A stretch of DNA of 64,000 nt from Lottia gigantea (lineage: Eukaryota; Mollusca; Gastropoda; Lottiidae), in assembly GCF_000327385.1 (NCBI RefSeq), contig NW_008708458.1, positions 1,661,906 through 1,725,905 of the forward strand, written 5' to 3'. Position 1 is the stretch's first letter; every line of letters starts with the position of its first letter. The translations under genes were made by a program, and so were the position numbers. Positions 1-12,204 of this stretch are shown here, piece by piece. Below the pieces are notes generated by a model. It did no database searches, had not been told where the DNA came from, and saw only the letters and a list, made by a program, of their open reading frames with translations.

Positions 1-11
1 AGAGGATCCCT

Positions 12-138
12 CGGCTTACTGCCTTCTTCAGAAACACCCAAAATAGATCTCGATCACATCTTATTCCAGTGGATAAAATAACGGAATAAGATGTGATTGA
101 GATATATTTTGGGTGTTTCTGAAGAAGGCAGTAAGCCG
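12..138. repeat. Near-perfect 56-nt inverted repeat (hairpin) inside a NAE1 intron or its flank
   Basis: Arm 12-67 is the reverse complement of arm 83-138 with only two mismatches that I can count; the spacer is 15 nt. The right arm runs directly into a hammerhead-like core (separate entry). The left arm lacks the matching GAAAC end, so the symmetry stops at position 138. Such head-to-head arrangements occur at ends of Penelope-like elements and in foldback MITEs. No coding sequence is associated. Confidence 0.85.
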
Positions 139-152
139 AAACGTCAAATAAC
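112..152 (+). ncRNA. Hammerhead-ribozyme-like motif
   Basis: On the plus strand CTGAAGA (119-125) fits the CUGANGA core. GGC (127-129) can pair with GCC (135-137) across a five-base loop as stem II. GAAAC (138-142) is followed at once by GTC (143-145), so stem III would be only two base pairs (AC/GU) or four in a dimer through the palindrome ACGT. TGTTT before the core can pair with AAATA after the GTC as stem I, with one G-U pair. Minimal hammerheads with tiny stem III are known from Penelope-like elements and retrozymes. Activity is not shown. Confidence 0.5.
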
Positions 153-337
153 AGGACAATAATATAGTTTTAATTGTTTTCCCCTTCCTTTTTGGGAATT
201 TGTGATATGATTTAATAAAAGGGATTGTAAAGGATCTTTCTTAACTCTTTAAATGTATCAGGTTCCTTCAAATTAAGAAATGCTTAACTGTAAATCACAA
301 AAGCTGCTGATTAGCGTTTAAGCAAAATTTCAAGACC

Positions 338-348
338 CCCCCCCCCCT
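338..348. repeat. Poly-C tract
   Basis: A run of about ten cytosines in an AT-rich stretch left of the last visible NAE1 exon. No function is apparent. Confidence 0.8.
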
Positions 349-532
349 TACTAAATTTGAGTGGTGGAAATCAGTGTTTCCGACAATCCCTTCAATATCC
401 ATATAATCTAGAAAAAGAAATACCATATCAGATCATGGTGTGAAAAGTTACAATATTGAATCCAATGAAAATGTATATATGTTTTGAATTAATTATTTTT
501 ATAACAAGTTAAGAAATGAAATTTAAACTGAC

Positions 533-3500
533 CTTGTCCATCTGTCTCAACAAATTGTTTAACAGCTCTAATCATGATCCAGAACGCTTTACTCTGGAAA
601 TTGGAAAAAAAATCAACATAACCTTCAGAGGAAAAACCAAGATAACTTGTTTAATTTTTAACACATTGCAACAGGTTTTCAGACAAATTGATAAGTCAGA
701 GCTTTATTTCTGGTTAACAAGTTTTTTTTACAAATTCATTCTAAGCTCTATATAGGTATTTTTTTATTTTTTATTTCTAAAAGACTACTGAAACATTAAT
801 TGGTAGAAAAAAAATAAAAAGCAGATAATATATATAGCTTTTGTTGTTTTTCCAGTCGTAAACTATTAAATAACAAACAGTAAAACATTTACTCCTTTCA
901 GATATTATCTTTAGAGATCAATATCAAAGATGAAAATATTACCTTTGGTGTCAAATTCAAACATTCTGGATCGTCAAATAATTTCAGGATTTCAGATGGT
1001 ACCTGTGAACAAAATAAAAATAATGAAAAAACAAAAATCTTGTATTTTAAATACTCTTTTCATGTGAATGTTCTAAACCATTTCATTTGATAATACATGT
1101 ATTTTTTTTACTTTAGAATCAATACCACCCCATAAAGCATTTTAAAGACCTTACACCTTGAATTTGAGGTAAACTATGCAGTTTCTATGAGAATGTCAGA
1201 GATGATTGTATCATAGAAACTCCAGTCCTACTGACCTTAGTGGGAGCTAGTGCAGTATTCACATGTTTTACAGCTTCATCAAAATTCTCTTCTTGATCTG
1301 GTACTCCTTCTTCATTTCTCAGAATACCTAGAATATAAAAATTTTACTGTTAATTTCTCACTCCTGTTAGGTGAGTTCACTTATTTTGCTCATACGACAT
1401 ACACTGGAAGTTATTAATTATGTTGGTAAGGTACCTTCAGTCTCAATGTTGTGATGATGATTTTATCATTCTAAAATGAGATTTCATCAAGTACAAGATC
1501 AAATAAAGTTTTAACATAACTTAAACATAAAGTTCCCTTCTATTATTATTAGCAAATCCAAATATCGATAAATTTCTACCCTAAATAATTTTCTATCCAA
1601 AATTTGAGATTTTACTGTTCAGAATATTAATTCTAAATTTCTATTCATGTCAGACTAGACATCACAAACCATGAATCCTACCAGAAGAAACCTTAGCTTG
1701 GAAATTTGTAAATTACAGAAAATAAAAACTTTATTGGTAAACCTTTTTTTAATTGCACATCTTAAAACAATTTCAACTGTGAATATGAAACTATTCCTGT
1801 GCATTACAATACAATCAACTTATCTATAGATCATATTTGTTAAAGTTCACACTATGATTACCTGTTTTGATTAATTCTTTTAACTGGGTCTTTTCTTTAT
1901 AATTAATAGGTGCTGCACCATTATGCTGTATGAAAAAAACCCAGAAAAATATATGATTTTTTATTTCAAAAGGTCTCTTCTAAAGAAAGAATGAAGAAAC
2001 TGAAGTTTAGATCTTTACAAACAATTTTTGAAGGAATGGCAAAAGTCAGATTCTATACTAATTGCTAATATCTATCCTCGTTAACAATGATAAAATCAAC
2101 ACATATCTTGCTGTCGATATATAGGTTTAAAACAAATAAGTAATAGACAGGATAGCTGCATTGTGTATGTGAAATGATTTAACCATGTGTAACCTTTATA
2201 ACAGAATATTTGAGTAGAACCTTGTGACTTACTGTATTTTTCCATTGTTGTAAATATTTATATACAATAACTAACCAGGGGGTGTGAGAATGATCCTAAA
2301 AATAAAACAGATATTGATAATATTGAGACCTTGGCCTGTGTAGCAACAGTGGGCATTTTTTAGGACCCTTCTTTCTTACCTGAATTGCTAACCATGTTAA
2401 AAAAAATCTAAAGGTATCATCTTGACCTATGCCAATTGGCAATATCAACCATGGTTCTCTAGGTTAATGAACAAACTTTGCTATTGATTGGCTACTGCAA
2501 ACAACTAAATGGAGCCTACTCGAACAAAGATATGTACATCTAGATTCAATTCAAAACATGAGAAATTCAACTCTTCGAGAGAAATAACAATAATTGAAAC
2601 TTTATAAACTATCTTTTTGTGTTTATTACTACCTACCCTACCTAAAAATAAAGTGAACTCTCTGTATTCATGTTTAGAATCAAACAAAAATATACATAAA
2701 TATCTTTGCTTGACACAAGAATGCTATTCCTATTTAAATATTTTCACCATTGGTAAGGTTTGTTTGAACATTTCAAATGTTAAAATCAAAGTTTAAAGTA
2801 AAAGCCTACCTTTTTAGTCATGGTACACAAATCTAGTGAATCACAGAATTGTTGGAAGGCAGGAATAGGTCTGTCTAGTCGTAGATCTTCTAGTGTATTA
2901 TCTGGATGAGACTCTATCACTGTAATATATAATATTTCTATATTAATAGCTTGTTCGCAAATAAAACCTGGATATGGTGCACTATTTGGCAACCCTCAAC
3001 TTTCTATTGAACTCTTTCACACATGCATACTTTCTATCAATGTGAAACTCTATATGTATCTTAGGAAGAGTGTCTTTCAGGGTGTCTTTCTGTTTTAAAA
3101 TTATTGCACACTAGGTTGAGGGGACTATGTCATTTAATGCCCTTTAAGTAATGGTGAGCCAAAAGCACTTGCTGCTCCTATATTTCAGATGGAGAGAATA
3201 ACTTTGGTTCCATGTAAACTTGGCTTTAATCCTGACAATCTCCAGGAACTGTTTAGTCTGAAACCCTATCTTACCTGTATGTTCTTTAAGTACAAGTCTG
3301 ATATAACCAATAAAACCATAACAACGACATACTAACAATGGTACATTATATTTATATAGTAACTCTCCTAGTTTTAATAAATTTCTGTAATATAATAAAC
3401 AGTATTTATTCTTATCAATAGAATAATTACTATATCTCTTCCAGCCAATTTACATAATCAGCATCAAATTATTCTCTAATATACTATATACATTAGAGAT

Positions 3501-6500
3501 ATGTGCTGTGAAATCATCAATTTTTTCAAAATATTTTGAAGTCCTATTTTTCTGCATGTTATAGGCTAATGAAGACTGGCAACACAATGAGAACATTTTG
3601 CCAAGACAGCTACATAAGCCTCTGTTTTGATTTCCATCTGTTGAGGGATCTTTAACGTGCACAGCCTATAGCATACAGGGCTCGGTTTATACTCCCATCC
3701 GAACTACTAGACACTTTTCCCATGTCAGCCCCTTCGACTTGCATCACTGACATGGGAAACTGGATAAAAAAAATTTGAAGGTATTATCTGCCAGGAGATA
3801 AGCACAAGTGAATTGTCAACACAGAATGGGTAGTCTGATGCTCACCATGAATGATGTACAACAATCAAATATTGTCAAGAGGCTAATTAGGTCCACATTG
3901 TAACATTTGCCTTATGTAATTGAGTCTTGAGAAAATATAATCAAATGTAACTTACTTTTCATCCATATTGGTTGCTATGACAATGGAAAATGAAGTGAAA
4001 AAGGATGGGTTATTCTCTATCAGGTTGGAGGTTGACTGGAAATAAGTATCAAAAATAACTTTGAAAAAGAGCAAAAGCTCCTATTCTTTAACTTTCTACA
4101 ATCTAATTAAAATTAGACCAAACTCTCGTTCCATTTTTTATTACCTTATAATTTTCATTAGCAACTTTAGATAGGGTCTAATGACGACCCACTTGAACAT
4201 TCATCTGTTTGATGATACCGCCAGTCAATAAAATTTCTTTCCCTTTCAACGCTGGCATTTTGTGACGAAAGCAAAAGTTGTATTAAGATAATAAACTAGT
4301 ATAATGCTTCTCGTATTACAATACCTATTTGCGTCACAAAATCCCAGCGTTGGAAAGGGAAGAAATAAAATTGGAGAAACTCATTCATTTAAAAAAAAAA
4401 TACTGTGCAGAAATTTATTTTTACACAAAATTTCCCTCATTATTAACTCACCTCCTCCACAAAATCTCCTACTACATCTTCATTTAATTCTGATAGTAAT
4501 TCACAGGCTATCTTACCACGTGGCTATAAGAAAATATATTCCATCAATTAAAATTAAAATCTTGATATTATAGAAGAATAAAAAAAGTTACAAAGTTGAA
4601 TTCATACTGATTGACGTATGATTCAAACATAAAATTCTAAATAGGGTAATTGACAGTGTTAATTCAAAATTAAATCTTTTTACTTTAAGTAATTAAAGAA
4701 TAGCAGACAGGAGTTGAGAATGAGAAAATATTATATAATATAAAGACAACCTGACAATGACCTTATCTTCCTTTATGCCTTTAACATATTTTTTGGACTA
4801 AAACAATCAATCACAATCAATAAACATATTGATTTTAAATGCTTTTTACAATTGCTCAACACTTACTATTCTAAATGTAGGATTTACAATTTATAACATA
4901 GAATAAACAAGTATAAAGTATGTTTCAACTTACAGTTCCAATACTGTCTCGCAATAGAAAGAAACTGAAATAGAAAATATATAGTTCATGAAATTACATG
5001 TGATACACAATGGAACAAGTTTAGTCTGTTTTTATCAGATTACTGTATACGGTATTCTTTATGAATATTGAGATTTCCCCTCAATGGTAATAATGGTAAT
5101 TATGGTCTACAATATTTCATTGTAATATTTCTGAAATAATAGTTGAGTGTATCTATCATGATGGAAATAAGGCCTATTTCTTAATAAATAATTAAATCTT
5201 GAACCTACTTGTTCCCTACATCATCTCCTTCAACTTTCTTATCATCTACTATAGTAAATGATCCAATACCTGAAATACAATTAGTCTTTGTGATTACACG
5301 ATATCCTGAACAGAATATTCTACTATGAAAATTACAAACAGATCATAATCAACTTTTAATTTAGTCACAATTTTACAATGTTAAAGATTTCAGGATGAGC
5401 TGAAGTTTTACCTTCTTTTAAGATAGTTAATGCATGCATGCAGCTTTGTCCAATTTTAATGCATATAAAGAACTTAAGCCAGTTTTCAATACAGCTCTGA
5501 TCAACAGAAAATCATGTAACATGGTATCTAGTAGACCGAAACATCTGTCTCTATTCCAGATGTTTCGGACTAGGTATCTAGGACTTCAATAAATATCATT
5601 ATCATAGTTATCAAAATCCAAACTTTGTACAAGCAATAATATTGTGTATATCTTACCTGGTAGAATAAGATTTTTCAGTATTTCAGTTCCAGTAGCTGTA
5701 GCATTGATTAAACACACCCTAGATGATTCTAGAGCAGACTGACCATGATCACCCCATAATCTATGATAAATAACACAACACTGTTACATTCATTCAGGGG
5801 GATTGGTGATACAATAGCCTTCAAAGGTGTATGTTTTTTAAATGAATAAACCTAATTATACAAAGGCACTGGATTCTGGTCCAAAGAATAAAATATAGAC
5901 CTATTACTTCATCTTTGACCTATTAGGCTATATAATAGGTATTGTTTCAGCGATTACAAGAATCAGTTGACTACATATGGCTTAATATAGCATAGGCCCT
6001 ATGTTTTATCAAAAGGTACACAACTGTTACGGCAGCCCTTCTTATGATACTAGTCTATGACTTGCTTAAGGTAAGGTGGGGATGCCCTGATTATCAATAC
6101 CGGTATCATGCATTTTTGTAAAGAGGTGCAGCTGCTTTTAAGTTTGTCAGGGTTAGGTTTAGGGTTTGAAACAGTTCTTTATCATATAAAACAAAATATT
6201 TATGCAGTCTGTTGTTAATATTAAAAAATATACAAATATTTCAAAATACAGCTCTGTTCTATAGCCTATTGGCATAAAATATTTTCACTGACTTCAGAGA
6301 CTAAAACGGACTTGAAAATGGAGACTACACTATAAGAGACATGAAACTATCGTCTCTATACAGTTGACGCAAACAATTTCTAAGTAAACTTTGACATGCC
6401 AAAGAGCTAGATTGTGAAATCAACAGCCTCAGGTAAAACTAATGAGTATAATACCTCAACTGACGATCGTATTTGTTGTTTTTGTCGAGACCGCTTTTTG

Positions 6501-6513
6501 TGACAGCAGCCAT
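533..6513 (-). CDS. NAE1: NEDD8-activating enzyme E1 regulatory subunit (partial, 5' portion)
   Basis: Regulatory half of the NAE1-UBA3 heterodimer that adenylates NEDD8 for cullin neddylation. Thirteen coding exons join in phase with GT-AG borders: 6455-6513, 5657-5760, 5209-5269, 4934-4964, 4452-4523, 3956-4035, 3275-3384, 2810-2919, 2233-2295, 1862-1925, 1236-1327, 943-1002 and 533-593. They encode about 322 residues that follow the known NAE1 sequence throughout: [14 protein letters not shown] near the N-terminus, [13 protein letters not shown] (start of the ThiF-like Rossmann fold), [39 protein letters not shown], then [15 protein letters not shown]. The family is about 530 residues, so roughly 200 C-terminal residues lie beyond the left edge. 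The ATG at 6513 is chosen because it begins the exon encoding KYDRQLR. As known for this subunit, the catalytic cysteine resides in UBA3. Identity is firm; exon borders were read by eye. Confidence 0.95.
3600..3780 (-). mobile_element. SINE-like core fragment in a NAE1 intron
   Basis: Read on the minus strand, TATAAACCGAGCCC is followed some 15 nt later by GTGCACGTTAAAGATCC. The same two blocks with similar spacing occur on the plus strand near 44045-44096. A small palindrome (CCCATGTCAG / CTGACATGGG) lies at its right end. A shared conserved core of this kind is typical of SINE central domains. I cannot see a tRNA-like head here. It lies between NAE1 exons 6 and 7. Confidence 0.5.
5525..5576. 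repeat. Short hairpin with CCGAAACATCTG arms
   Basis: CCGAAACATCTG (5536-5547) is the exact reverse complement of 5557-5568, and weaker pairing (TAT/CCTAGT) extends outward to arms of about 20 nt with a nine-base loop. It sits in a NAE1 intron. It shares the CCGAAAC word with the hairpin at the left edge but lacks a CUGANGA block. Confidence 0.7.
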
Positions 6514-7755
6514 GGCAAGAAAAGATAACTCTTGAATAACAGTCTAACCTCCAATTCTGGACGGTTACTGTAAGAATCTTCTATTCATAAAAAATTGTCA
6601 GTTGGTAAAGAAAATACAACCTTAGTGCAAAAACTAAAGATGTCCTAAAGGGCCTCATTAAACCTGTATCTTGCATCAGAATCGCTGACTATTGATTGTT
6701 ATTTATCTGGTTTTAAAAACATTTTGAAGATCCACGGCTAGGGCTAATGAAGCCTAACCTTACAAATGATATAAGGTTTTACATCTTATTTTTTTTTTTA
6801 ACACATGGAGCTCGTAAAGATGTATCTTAAAACTGCCGGCTGTTAATTTGGCAAGAGAGGCAACTTATGCAACCCTTATTTTCCACTCATAAGACACAGG
6901 AGAAATTTAGAGACAGGCAATATGAAATGTAAGGATCTAACCCTTAAGTTAATCTTTATGCTCTTATCCATAATAGACTACTTAACTGTTGATATTTCTT
7001 GTTGTTGGCAAGATCTTTTGAAAAATGCATGAACATTTTGAATCTGTTGTTTGGCTACAGCAATATAGGTCTATAGGCTACAATTCGAATTTCTTTAATC
7101 TAAATTCATTGTTAAAGTTTGTTGCCAATTGATATCATAAACGTTAATACTGGACACTTTTGTGGTAACAGGTTACTTACACACGCCCATGTTGGCCTAA
7201 CATATTAGGGTTTAATTTGGTAAAAATAAAAGCTTTATTTTATAATATATGTGTTTAATAGGAAATAATGCAATGATAATAATCATTTAGTAATAAATAG
7301 ATAAAATAAATAAAGGCACTAACAAAATCTTAATAAAATAATAATATATCACAGAACATTGTTTGCATCCAATATGCAAAATAGTACATTAGTTAATGTT
7401 AGTGGTTGAGTAGGCCTATAAGTTTAAACAGATAGATACTGAAATCCAATTCACATTCATGTATAGAGACAAAATTAATGCTTAGGGAAAAAATAACTAT
7501 AGAAATATAGAAATACTAAAACAGAACCTGAATCAGGTTGTTACTCAGATGTACTTCAGATAATATAGAAAATATAGAACAAATTCATACATATACAGAA
7601 CCTGAAACATATTGTTATACACAGTAGTAACTAGCAGCTAGTTGTAAAAGTCTGTGTTTAAGTACATGGAAGAGACAAAATTATCATAGGTTAATCTTCT
7701 ATTGCTTATAACTGGAAGAAATAAATATCTTAAGTTTGTAGAAGGTAAAAATATA
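6514..7755. other. Intergenic region between the EF-hand gene and NAE1
   Basis: Contains the presumed NAE1 promoter and 5' UTR (immediately above 6513) and the 3' UTR of the EF-hand gene. No open frame here has convincing coding character, and I see no TATA box. Confidence 0.6.
7234..7239 (-). terminator. Candidate poly(A) signal of the EF-hand gene
   Basis: AATAAA on the minus strand, about 520 nt after the stop codon at 7756. Other A-rich hexamers occur nearby, so use is unproven. Confidence 0.3.
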
Positions 7756-10700
7756 TTAAACTTGTAGTTCAAATTTCTGGCCAAAATAATGATCACACAT
7801 GAGTATAGGACAATCTGTGAATTCAACATTATAGTCATAATATAAAGTCACTTCTTGCGGAGATTCCTTCGTGTTTCCAAAATACCCACAATCCTCTAGG
7901 GAAGAATCAACAGGAAGCATGGCCTCTAAATTACGAGTTTTGTTGATAAAGACGGCTAGTTTGGTTGATAAAACATGAGTTTGCTGTACAAGTATTTCTA
8001 TCAAACCATACACTGATAAATGAGAATGAACTAAGACTGATATATGACCAGGATGCTCCTTGAATGAATCAAACGTGACCAATCTCATATCAACCAATAC
8101 ATATCTGAAATGACAAAGCAAATTCATCAATATTTAATCCACATTAAATATGAAGACTACGATCTACTCCGTAATTAGGTTTGAAGGAAAGACTAAACCA
8201 TTCTGACCACAATGTCTTACCAGAGCTCATCTCAAGTTATCAAAATGTGTTTTGTACAGGCCTTCAAAACAATCTTAGCACTAGGATATCCTAGAAACAG
8301 TGTAAGAAGTTAAGACCCTAGGACATCCTAACACTGAGATTGTTTCATGAAAATACAGCCAGTTGTTAAGTGGCAACATGCACCAGCAACATATAAACTT
8401 TTTTATGGAATTCAATTTCAACTAAGATTCCTCCATTACCTTGGATGTTTTTCTCTGTATGGCTGCCACACTCCCATCTTACAACATGGACAAGGGATTG
8501 GTTTTCTTTCTGATAAAATTAAACTGACTTCATCTTTATCTTTCTCAAGTTCTATACTTTCTTTTCTACAATATAATGATTACTTTTATCATATGGTCAA
8601 GTTAACAGTCTGCAAGGTTGAATTAAAAATTGAATTCTGTTTACCACCTTGATGTCATTAAGGCACTTTCTTGTATCATTGAAGTTTGTAAATGCAACGA
8701 TTTTATTTGTTTATATTCTTAAAACCCTTGACAGAAAGACAGCAAAAAATATGGCTATGTTTGTAAGATGTAAGCATTCACATCTGCCAACATAGACGTC
8801 ATTTAATCATACTTTTGGCATTTGATTGTCCATATATAATTCAACTTTAATAAGGGAGATAAATTGTATATATATTTCAAGCTTGTCAACGGGATTTGTA
8901 CAACTTTCAAAGAGGTCAAGTGCCTAATGATGTCAAGGTGTAAGACAGGGTTTATAATACCTTGACATAGTTTATACAAACAAAGATGTAACAATGTATT
9001 CAGGCTGCAAAGATGAAAATCATGCAAAGGATACTCATGCCTTTTTTGATTTTTAACATCTGGCAGGTGTTACACGTTTTAACATGAAAAGTGTGACAGA
9101 AAGATGAAAGCTGGAAAAGTAAACAATCAGACAATTAAAGTTAAATACCTGACATGTTGTAAACCTTTAGTAAATTCTGTATAATCTATCTCACCACTGT
9201 CATCTTTATCTAGTAATTTAGTCAGTAGATGTAGCTCTGTTTTATTTAGTGGAATATTCAAATCAAACATACCTACAATTACCAAAAGAACATTATACTT
9301 AAACATTATGTTTCTACCACAAGGCATAATGTAGTTTTACTAAAAATTACAATGTGATGGATTTGCATAAACTCAACTGGTTTTCCAAAACCTTAAATTC
9401 TGTAAAATGTGTAAGCTTATAATAGTAATTTTAAATAATGTATACTGCATTTGACCACCCATTATATCGTCTGCGTATACAAGTTTAATCATGACAGTTA
9501 CCGGTATTCTTCAAACTAATGCAGAGCTTGTGATGGTTGAAATAGAAAGGGTAAATAGTAGCTATATTAATTTTTTGCCCAAAGAAGATAGGAGTTTAAA
9601 TAAACTTTGACACTTAAAAGAATGTAGGAGTGCTGATAAAATATCCTTCAAGGATTCTTTAATTTAAGGGCCAAAAGGCCTCCTATTCTTTCTTTTAGCT
9701 GCCTGGAAATACAATGAATGGAGCTGTAGAACATATTATTTTAACCAGTGACATCTATACCTACAAACTAACCTGATTTAAATTCCTCGTAAGTCAATAT
9801 CCCATCTCCAGTGACATCTATTTTACTAAATAACGGAATAGCTTTTGGTGAGATTTCAATTAACCATTGATTAATTCTAGTTATTAGATGATCATAATGC
9901 ACCTCATCTTCTCTTATCTTGTCTACAGCTTTCTCTAACTTTGCCTGTAATATTTAGTTCCATCAGATAATTACTATTAGCCTTCAGAATATCTAGGACA
10001 AATTTGAGCTTCCTTTAAAGGGATATGTAAAGAGGTTTTATAAATTTTTTTATGTGTATCAGGGACACCGATCAATTTGCTATCAGACAATTGTGCTTCC
10101 TATGATTCTATTAAAACTTAGTATTTGATGACAAAACTATTCTCAATGTATGCTTTATCATTAGCTTTCATCTTTTTATTAGTGATGTCATCAACCCTAT
10201 TTACAATCCCTTAAACATTTTACAATGGCTATCCAAAATGTCTGTCAAAAACTCATTCAAATTCAACTGTAAATTGTAACCAAAATCAGGTTCCTATAGC
10301 TGGTGGAGCAAATATATTGGAAATTAGATCAATTTTTGCATTGGCCTACTGATATTGAAGCCTACTCAAAACAACTTAACAAGACGATTTGGAGACATTT
10401 GTTAAGACTCACTAGAGCTCTTTCAGATTTAGTCATTTTTTTCTTCTTTCCTTTCTTTTTCTTCTTCCCGCTAGAAGATGCAGCAGCTAAAACTGGATCA
10501 GTCTTCATTCCTGATACTACCGATCCTGGTTCCATATTCTCTAATTTCACATCTTCCTTATCAACTTTCGAAGATTTTAGAGATTTCTTCTTTCCTCTGA
10601 AAACAGTAATATTTTAAAATATGAATATTTCTAGAAATCTATGCAATCTGCACTAAGCTTATGTTTCACAGAATCATATTTTCACATAGAAACCAAGATC

Positions 10701-11089
10701 TTCACATTCAAGATTTCAAAAATTTGGAGCTGACTTTCCTTTCAAACTAAGCCTATTCTTACACTATTCAGGACTTCAATTTGAAGAGCTCAGATTTCTT
10801 GTGACTTGTGTGTACCCATATTACTAAAATCTGACAATAGTAAGTATTGACTCTAGTACATTTTATTTATCAACATCATAACAAAGTGGAAACACAAATC
10901 TGATGAAATCTAAATAAAGAAATATTGTCATCACTGACTCTGGTAAAAGTAGTAGATCTCAAATGTGAATGCATGTCTGGCTTTGAGCATTGGTCTACTA
11001 GTTCAGTTCTTAGCCTTTCATTATTGACTATTTTTAAAACAGAAAACTGGTAAATCTTACTTCTTCTTGGATCCCTTTTTAACTGGCAT
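7756..11089 (-). CDS. EF-hand protein with lysine-rich N-terminus and possible ubiquitin-like C-terminal domain
   Basis: Five coding exons join in phase: 11061-11089, 10413-10596, 9773-9944, 9149-9272 and 7756-8104, giving 285 residues. Residues 1-70 are lysine-rich with two poly-K tracts. Two canonical calcium loops follow: DVTGDGILTYEE (about 114-125) and DKDDSGEIDYTE (about 150-161), both with acidic residues at positions 1, 3 and 12. The last 110 residues alternate predicted strands and a helix and end with SLEDCGYFG then EVTLYYDY, which by eye resembles a beta-grasp (ubiquitin-like) fold; this is inference. I do not recognise a named orthologue. The protein has no signal peptide or membrane segment, so it is probably cytosolic. 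The start is the first ATG of the lysine-rich exon; the gene may have further 5' exons (see 11142-12154). Confidence 0.85.
10014..10215. mobile_element. Short MITE copy, family B, in the EF-hand gene intron
   Basis: Starts TTTAAAGGGAT and ends ACAATCCCTTAAA, with the left-end words TTTTTATGTGTATCAGGGAC shared with the copies at 35123-35551 and 40674-41035. It is shorter than those, so it is internally deleted. It lies between coding exons 2 and 3 of the EF-hand gene. Confidence 0.65.
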
Positions 11090-11141
11090 GATGAATTTTT
11101 TGTAGAAATATTTGTTCAACAGGAAACTCCTGCTACGTATT

Positions 11142-12154
11142 TTAGGGCTCCCTTACAGAGTTAACAAACTTTTTTAACAATTTGTTTACAGTATCCAGGA
11201 AAAGGGGAAATAGGAAGTGGATCAAAGGGGAATAATTCATCTGCTTACAGCAGAACCTGTATAATCAGGACAGTCATAGTGATGCTTGTGATAAATAATT
11301 TACATTGCTCGAAATATATTTTTGCTTTCATACATGAGCTATTTATTTCTCAAAATATGAAAAGACTTGTTTGAGAAGTTTGATATTATATAGACTTCTA
11401 TATATGACTATTTAATTACACTCTTTAAATTACTTTTTATTTTGGAAAAAAGAAAATGATAAAAAGTGAACACAATTCTAAATGAAATCCATCAATGCCA
11501 TTCATGAAGAGAAAGTCAGAAAAGAGAATCTTCTAATGAATAAATTTATCATCCATTTGAATACATACAGTCGGTTAGCAAATTTCATCACAGCATAATG
11601 CCATCGCTTGTCTGGTTCACCTAACACTGCCCCTGCAGCTTGGTCTATCATCTCAGCACTGTTTTTGGAAGTTCACAAAGCTGTTTATATTATTCTATCT
11701 ATGCTAATGCTAATTGAACTGGCAACACTAGACTCCCTAACACAACTTGTGTAACTCTGGAACTGTAATAGTCTATATAACATTCTTTTGAAGAGAATCA
11801 AGTGTAGCTAATGATATTTATTGGTATTTTCTAATCAACATTTTCTTAAACAAATATAAATTTTCAAAATTTGCTAAATTTTGATTCCTACTTCATGACC
11901 TAGGACTTTTTTTTAGAATACTATTCTCATTCACTTTAACACGGAATTATCACTTATTGGTTGTTAATGTTAGACGGTGATGAGAACGTAGTCTGATAAA
12001 AGCACTGGGCTAGGTCACAGAGCAGTAGATAAGTCTATTAATTATGTGAAAATTAGTTAGTCATTAGTATGATTTTAGTTGAAAAGACAAACACACAAAC
12101 CTACATGTACTCTGGCATATAATATGCTGTATATAGCAATGGCACCACGCAGTC
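11142..12154 (-). CDS. Tentative small spliced gene between POLR1H and the EF-hand gene
   Basis: Two segments look coding and join in phase: 12105-12154 and 11569-11658, with borders TTTTAG / GTAGGT and AACAG / GTATGT. The joined peptide contains MPEYIAEMIDQAAGAVLGEP followed by DKRWHYAVMKFANRL. A third segment, 11142-11256 after a TTATACAG acceptor, continues in phase to a stop and would complete about 72 residues if MPEYI is the start. The third segment is much less certain. An alternative is that the first two are 5' exons of the EF-hand gene, since an in-phase acceptor also lies just above its ATG. I do not recognise the protein and infer no function. The gene would begin within about 90 nt of the POLR1H stop. 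Confidence 0.35.
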
Positions 12155-12204
12155 CTAAAATAAGTATTCCTGTTTCAATGCAGTGAAATATATGAACAAT
12201 AAAA

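Noticed and set aside
2380-2458. Open minus-strand segment with EPWLIL and FFLTWLAI, first taken for a NAE1 exon
   Set aside because: Its phase does not fit the neighbouring exons. The segment 2233-2295 ([10 protein letters not shown]) fits in phase and matches the family exactly.
12111-12154. Alternative frame reading GLRGAIAIYSIL, resembling an antiporter motif
   Set aside because: Only a dozen residues; the other frame joins in phase with the next exon candidate.
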